This document shows positions 60,138 through 64,000 of a stretch of 64,000 nucleotides of DNA, in pieces (within the stretch, counting starts at the first letter, position 1; each line of letters opens with the position of its first letter). The DNA is from Bryobacteraceae bacterium (GTDB taxonomy: Bacteria > Acidobacteriota > Terriglobia > Bryobacterales > Bryobacteraceae), in the NCBI GenBank assembly GCA_030041495.1, contig JASHNT010000131.1:1-64000 (forward strand). Direction: 5' to 3'. Under the pieces are notes generated by a model. The model was not told where the DNA came from, searched no databases, and saw nothing but the letters and a program-made list of their open reading frames with translations. The translations under genes were made by a program, and so were the position numbers.

Positions 60138-60614
60138 ATGATGAGGTTTCGGGAGGTCAGTATCGTGAGAGCCAAGTTCACATTGGGAGCCATTCTTGTT
60201 GCAGGGATCACGGTGCTCTTATCGCCCACATTGCTCAAGGCGCATCACGCCTTCGCGGCGGAGTTCGACGCCAACAAACCGATCACCTTCAAGGATGCCG
60301 TGGTCACCAAAGTGGAATTGATCAATCCGCACAGTTGGATTCACGTGGACGTGAAGATGCCCGACGGCAGCGTCGAGAATTGGGCCATCGAAGCGGGCAG
60401 CCCGAACATCCTGCTGCGCCGCGGCATCACAAAGAATACCCTGAAGGTCGGACAGAAGATTGAGGTGGAAGGGTACCAGTCCAAGGACGGTTCCCATCGC
60501 GCCAACGGCCGCGACCTCAAGCTGCCTAACGGGCAGCAACTGTTCCTCGGCTCCTCGGGCCCGGACGCCGATCCTTACGAGGTTGCCCGCCCAGGCGTCG
60601 ACACAAAGAAGTAG
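60138..60614 (+). CDS. DUF6152 secreted protein
   Basis: 158 residues; ATG 60138 and 60141 follow GGAGGG. A signal helix (GAILVAGITVLLSPTLL) leads to KAHHAFAAEFDANKPITFK and VTKVELINPHSWIHVDVKM, the defining DUF6152 motifs with HH and NPH. The fold is probably a small beta barrel of the OB type. Histidines in AHHAF and NPHSW could hold a metal. It is cotranscribed with the upstream W-E-G-[DN]-T-L gene. The function is unknown. Confidence 0.85.
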   Translation: MMRFREVSIVRAKFTLGAILVAGITVLLSPTLLKAHHAFAAEFDANKPITFKDAVVTKVELINPHSWIHVDVKMPDGSVENWAIEAGSPNILLRRGITKNTLKVGQKIEVEGYQSKDGSHRANGRDLKLPNGQQLFLGSSGPDADPYEVARPGVDTKK

Positions 60615-60646
60615 CCCGCGAAACTGAGCCTTTACTTCCCAACGCT

Positions 60647-61498
60647 TCACTTCCCAACGAGGTGGGCGTCGGACTTTTCGTTCTCGTTGCAGATGAACTC
60701 GATCAGATCCGTATCCGGCATCAGCCGGTGATTCACGCGCACTGTAAAAGGCTTGGTATAGGTTTTGGGATCGTCGATAGTGACGTCGGTTTCGAGAGTG
60801 CCGTAATTTAGCCGGCGCACGCGCTCGATCATTTTGCCTGCGTTCGTCATAGGACTGCCGTCGATGTCCAACCAGACATCGTCTCGGAAGCCGGTGGTTT
60901 CCACCACCAAAGTATCGCCATCCCAGTGTCCCACTGAGTAACCGTACCACCACGGCTCGACGTCGGCGGGAGGCAGGGCGCGGCCGTCCATGAAGATCTG
61001 CCGCACTCCGCCTTGCGCTTCGTAAAGCATCACGATCAGCTTGGAGGTCTGGATGATCTTTCGCGGCTGCGGATGCATGTGGAGCTGCATCAGGCCCAGC
61101 GGAAGGCAATGTGCGTCGGGATTATCCTTGCTGTTTTGGTCCTTCCGCGCCTTCAACAAATCCGCGGCCCAAGGGCGCAGAGGCAAGCCGTCTGGAAAGC
61201 CACGGCCGATGTTCTGAAACGTCGCCAGCGGCGGACCGTCCGAAGGCGGAGGGGGTGGCGCGGGCGCGTCCGCGCCTCTTCCTGGTCCGCCGCGTCCTCC
61301 CGGTGGACGCACTAGCTCCCAGGTCCCGGAAAGATCCGGATGGCCGTCGGCGGCGCGCGGAGCCGGAGCCGTGAGGTCCGGCTTGCCATCGGGAGTTTTG
61401 GGAACTCCCGTCGGATAAGAGGGCCACTGCGCGAATAACATTGCGCTGCCTGCGGCCAGGGTGCCGGCGGTCAAGATTACACTGAACCAGATTCTCAT
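60647..61498 (-). CDS. Secreted W-E-G-[DN]-T-L family protein (copy 4)
   Basis: 283 residues. A signal peptide (VILTAGTLAAGSAMLFAQ) precedes GHPDLSGTWELVRPPGGRGG. The core has HCLPLGLMQLHMHPQPRKI, VGHWDGDTLVVETTGFRDD, MIERVRRLNYGTLETDVTI and PKTYTKPFTVRVNHRL. It is the fourth member in the window and converges with the copy 3/DUF6152 unit. Minus-strand genes flank it without operon spacing. Confidence 0.75.
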   Translation of the reverse strand: MRIWFSVILTAGTLAAGSAMLFAQWPSYPTGVPKTPDGKPDLTAPAPRAADGHPDLSGTWELVRPPGGRGGPGRGADAPAPPPPPSDGPPLATFQNIGRGFPDGLPLRPWAADLLKARKDQNSKDNPDAHCLPLGLMQLHMHPQPRKIIQTSKLIVMLYEAQGGVRQIFMDGRALPPADVEPWWYGYSVGHWDGDTLVVETTGFRDDVWLDIDGSPMTNAGKMIERVRRLNYGTLETDVTIDDPKTYTKPFTVRVNHRLMPDTDLIEFICNENEKSDAHLVGK

Positions 61499-61575
61499 TC
61501 TGTCTATGCGTCCTAATCCGTAAACAAATTTCTACCAGCTTACCTCGACTCCTGACAGCGGGTGAAGTCTGTCCC

Positions 61576-63381
61576 TTACCGCGACCCCAGCCGGTCCAAT
61601 ATCTCGCGGGCAGCATCCAGGTCCGGACGAAGGCGGAGGGCCGATTGATATTCCGCAATCGCGTTGGGGAGTTCGCCGGGCAGTTGCAACAGGACGTTCC
61701 CGAGATTGAAGTGCGCCTCGGCGGCGGAGGGATCAAGGCGCAGCGCGGTGCGGTATTCGGCGGCAGCGTCGGCGAAGCGGCCCGCGGTTGCGAGCGCGTT
61801 GCCTAATCCCAGGTGGGCCTGCACCATGTCGGGCTGTACGCGGAGCGCAGCCCGGAATTCAGTTTCCGCATCCGCCCGGCGATCCGGCATGTGGAGCAGA
61901 GCATTGCCCAGGTTGCTATGGGCTTGCGCGTAGCCGGGCTTGAGGCGCAGCGCGGTTTCGTATTCCGAGATGGCTCGCGGCGCCAGCGACGGGTCGTGCG
62001 CCGACATGAGCGCCGCGCCCAGGTTGAAGTGAGCCTCCGGGTAGCCGGGCTCGATGCGAATGGCGTCCTCGTATTCCGCGACTGCGTCGTCCAGCCGGCC
62101 GGGCATACCGACGAGAATCGAACCCAGGTTATTGTGAGCGAGCCAGCTTTCGGGGTTGCGCGCGAGCGTGGCGCGGTAGAGCGTCTCTGAATCGGCGTAG
62201 TTAGCGGATTGGCGAAACGTCATCAAACCCAGACTCGCGGCCAAAACCACCGGTGCAATCGTGCGGAGCTGCGGAGCATGGATTTTCTGGATTCCCAAAG
62301 TCAACACGGAAACAAGAGGGACGATAATTCCGAGCGTCGCCAGATATTGAAAATGGTCGGCGACGTAGGAGTAACGGAAAGGGTAGACGTTGAGAAAGCC
62401 CAGGGCGGGGAACAGCGTGCCGGAGAAGATCAAGAAAGCAGCCAAAGGTCCACGCCTCTTGCGGGCTAGAATCGCGAGTGCGGTAGCAACGGCCAACACA
62501 GAGGCGGGGAACAGCCACTGCCATGCTTGTGCGGGATCGAGCCTCCATCGCGGATAGGAAAAAGTCAGACCGGCGGGCCACACGATCTTGCCGGCATAAA
62601 ACCAGAGAGCCCGGCCGGCCAGAAGAATGCGCTGCTCCACGCTCAGCGCGAATTCGACGCCTTGTGCTCCGATGTATCGCCGCTCAACCCACGCCGTGAG
62701 AAGGCCTGCAGGAATGGAGACGGCGAAGAAAGGCGCCAGCGGAAGGACATCCTGTTTGAAGCGAAGGAGCCCTCGCTTCCACCACAGGATCACCAGCAGC
62801 ACGGCGGGGAGGGTTGCTGCCGTGGTCTTCGACAGAAGTGCGAGGACGAAGAGCGCGAAAGCTTGCCACCTGGTTCGCCGGCCGTGCGTCTCGTCATAGC
62901 GCAGATACAAAAGCGCGGAGCCCAGCACGAAAACAGCGGAAAGAGTGCTTTTTTGTTCCGAAATCCACGCCACGGCTTCGACGCAAACAGGGTGCAGAGC
63001 GAAGACGAAGCCCGACAGAGTCGCGCCAGGCAGTTTGAGCTCGCGCGCAATCAAGACCACCAGGAAAGCCGAGCCCGCGTGCAGCGTGACGTTGAGCAGA
63101 TGATAGGGCAGAACGGCGCTGCCCCACAGTTGATGCTCCAGCCAGAAAGCGCTGTGCAGGAGCGGGTAGTATTGCGCCGTAGCGCCGAGATCGAACCAAA
63201 TGCGCCATAGGCCGTGCAGCGACTGCATCGCCGGCGGAGTCACGTGTTGATCGTCGTCCCAGAGAAGAGTGCCTTGAAGAGCCGGTAAGTAGGCCGCTAA
63301 AGCTGTAAGGAAAAGGAAGGCGGCGAGCGCCGCATCGCTCAGCCCGGATGTTGGGTTTTTCGGCGGCTGCTTTTTCGCCAT
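61576..63381 (-). CDS. TMTC-like multi-pass protein with TPR repeats
   Basis: 601 residues from ATG 63381; the frame is open further upstream, but -10 box TATGAT lies just 6 bases before this ATG. The N-terminal half is membrane-bound with a glycosyltransferase-C-like loop GTLLWDDDQHVTPP (acidic pair), HPVCVEAVAWISEQKSTLSA and LSKTTAATLPAVLLV. The C-terminal half has about five TPR units (SWLAHNNLGSILVGM, PEAHFNLGAALMS, AQAHSNLGNALLHM, VQAHLGLGNALATAG, AEAHFNLGNVLLQL). The order matches TMTC/DUF1736 O-mannosyltransferase-like proteins, so protein glycosylation in the periplasm is a fair guess. Confidence 0.78.
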   Translation of the reverse strand: MAKKQPPKNPTSGLSDAALAAFLFLTALAAYLPALQGTLLWDDDQHVTPPAMQSLHGLWRIWFDLGATAQYYPLLHSAFWLEHQLWGSAVLPYHLLNVTLHAGSAFLVVLIARELKLPGATLSGFVFALHPVCVEAVAWISEQKSTLSAVFVLGSALLYLRYDETHGRRTRWQAFALFVLALLSKTTAATLPAVLLVILWWKRGLLRFKQDVLPLAPFFAVSIPAGLLTAWVERRYIGAQGVEFALSVEQRILLAGRALWFYAGKIVWPAGLTFSYPRWRLDPAQAWQWLFPASVLAVATALAILARKRRGPLAAFLIFSGTLFPALGFLNVYPFRYSYVADHFQYLATLGIIVPLVSVLTLGIQKIHAPQLRTIAPVVLAASLGLMTFRQSANYADSETLYRATLARNPESWLAHNNLGSILVGMPGRLDDAVAEYEDAIRIEPGYPEAHFNLGAALMSAHDPSLAPRAISEYETALRLKPGYAQAHSNLGNALLHMPDRRADAETEFRAALRVQPDMVQAHLGLGNALATAGRFADAAAEYRTALRLDPSAAEAHFNLGNVLLQLPGELPNAIAEYQSALRLRPDLDAAREILDRLGSR

Positions 63382-63387
63382 AGAGCA

Positions 63388-63395
63388 ATCATACT
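63388..63395. promoter_or_regulatory. Overlapping divergent -10 boxes
   Basis: TATGAT on the minus strand (63388-63393) lies 6 bases before ATG 63381. CATACT on the plus strand (63390-63395) lies 7 bases before GTG 63403. Both transcripts would be leaderless, and the two promoters would exclude each other. Confidence 0.45.
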
Positions 63396-63402
63396 GGTTA
63401 CA

Positions 63403-64000
63403 GTGCCGCAGTTTTTCCAATTTTTGCAGCCAGTGATCCCGAAGCTCACGGTTACCGCGGTAATCGACATTCTGGCGGTCGCTGTGTTGATTTACAACTT
63501 CTTCCTGATGGTAAGGGGCCGCCGCGCGGCGCACGTGTTGAGTGGAATCTGGGTGTTGGTCTTCGCCTATCTGGTGGCCGTGTGGGCGCACCTGGAACTA
63601 TTGCGCTCCGTACTGGCGGCCATGGCGCCGTACACCGCGATCGCGCTGATCGTCATGTTTCAGGCCGAAATCCGGCGCATGCTGGCGCGCATCGGACGCG
63701 TCCGCTGGCTCGGACTCGGCGGCCAACTCGAGCGCCGCGAAGTGGTCGATGACATCTTACTCGCCGTGCGGCAAATGGCAGAGGAAAAAAGAGGCGCGCT
63801 GATCGTGATCGAGCGCGACATCGGGCTTAGAACGTTTATCGAAAGTGGCGTGGCGCTCGATGCACGGGTCTCGCGCGACCTGCTGTGCTCCATCTTCCAT
63901 CCCGGCGGCGAGATGCATGACGGCGCGGTCATCGTACAGGGAGACCGCGTGGCGGCAGCGGCCTGCTTCCTGCCGCTGACCACCAACCCGCAGCTTTCGC
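63403..64000 (+). CDS. cdaA: Diadenylate cyclase CdaA (partial)
   Basis: The frame from GTG 63403 is open to the window edge, giving 199 residues. Three N-terminal helices (VIDILAVAVLIYNFFLMV, IWVLVFAYLVAVWAHL, MAPYTAIALIVMF) precede the DisA_N cyclase domain. It shows ALIVIERDIGLRTFIESGV and the DGA motif in MHDGAVIVQGD; the RHR motif must lie beyond the end. CdaA makes cyclic di-AMP from two ATP at the membrane, controlling potassium and turgor. It is divergent from the TMTC-like gene by 21 bases. Confidence 0.93.
   Translation, partial: MPQFFQFLQPVIPKLTVTAVIDILAVAVLIYNFFLMVRGRRAAHVLSGIWVLVFAYLVAVWAHLELLRSVLAAMAPYTAIALIVMFQAEIRRMLARIGRVRWLGLGGQLERREVVDDILLAVRQMAEEKRGALIVIERDIGLRTFIESGVALDARVSRDLLCSIFHPGGEMHDGAVIVQGDRVAAAACFLPLTTNPQLS

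Overview
This 64 kb window is a GC-rich bacterial chromosome segment, densely packed with genes and without rRNA, tRNA, CRISPR or recognisable transposase genes. The gene content points to Acidobacteriota, most likely the Solibacter/Bryobacter side. This is an inference from four secreted VWA proteins of the acidobacterial VWFA-related type, a very large Oar-like TonB-dependent receptor with a carboxypeptidase-regulatory domain, several members of a secreted W-E-G-[DN]-T-L-V-V-E-T-T family, DUF6152, DUF1844/DUF2203/DUF507 proteins and many TPR proteins.

Layout. 0-3 kb: a broken MntA/HepT toxin-antitoxin pair, a secreted VWA protein and a two-gene DUF6644-like membrane pair. 2.8-13 kb: a TPR protein, a UgtP/MGDG-synthase-like glycosyltransferase, DUF2062 and PHP-like proteins, a decayed TonB fragment, pgm and gnd, a methyltransferase with regulatory domain and an ABC exporter. 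13-22.6 kb: an antitoxin remnant, a second VWA gene, an orphan receiver protein, the second inverted copy of the DUF6644-like pair, an unannotated 48-residue membrane protein, and a receptor plus VWA operon. 22.6-33 kb: recJ, an RsbU-like phosphatase, a prolyl-tRNA-synthetase-derived protein with a ruined catalytic core, truA-pyrE, a TolC-like channel, another VWA gene and an S24-peptidase-like protein. 33-41 kb: a minus-strand block (TPR, ClC antiporter, amidohydrolase, tagatose-bisphosphate aldolase, ribF, MBL hydrolase, DUF1844), then DUF2203 and DUF507 on the plus strand. 41-44.5 kb: a probable quinone or aromatic detoxification cluster (heme-binding GlcG-like, O-methyltransferase, esterase, ring-cleaving dioxygenase). 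44.6-46.4 kb: a two-gene AAA ATPase/DUF4276 unit, probably anti-phage, with a frameshift in the second gene. 46.4-53 kb: secreted proteins, SPOR, ABHD18-like hydrolase, PilZ, HAD, pirin and flavodoxin. 53-57.8 kb: DUF4159, an RnfD/NqrB-like protein fused to cysteine repeats, and a membrane-fused spermidine-synthase-like protein. 57.8-61.5 kb: the W-E-G-[DN]-T-L family plus DUF6152. The window closes with a TMTC-like TPR protein and the 5' part of cdaA (c-di-AMP cyclase).

The strongest candidates for something undescribed are: (1) the ProRS-like protein at 26008-27483, whose editing (INS/YbaK) and anticodon-binding domains look intact while motifs 1, 2 and 3 are lost, suggesting a tRNA-Pro trans-editing or regulatory factor; (2) the AAA/DUF4276 pair; (3) the RnfD-like/CX7C-repeat fusion. 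A recurring theme is a -10 box placed 6-11 bases before the start codon, suggesting that leaderless mRNAs are common here. All function assignments come from reading motifs by eye; no database search was run.
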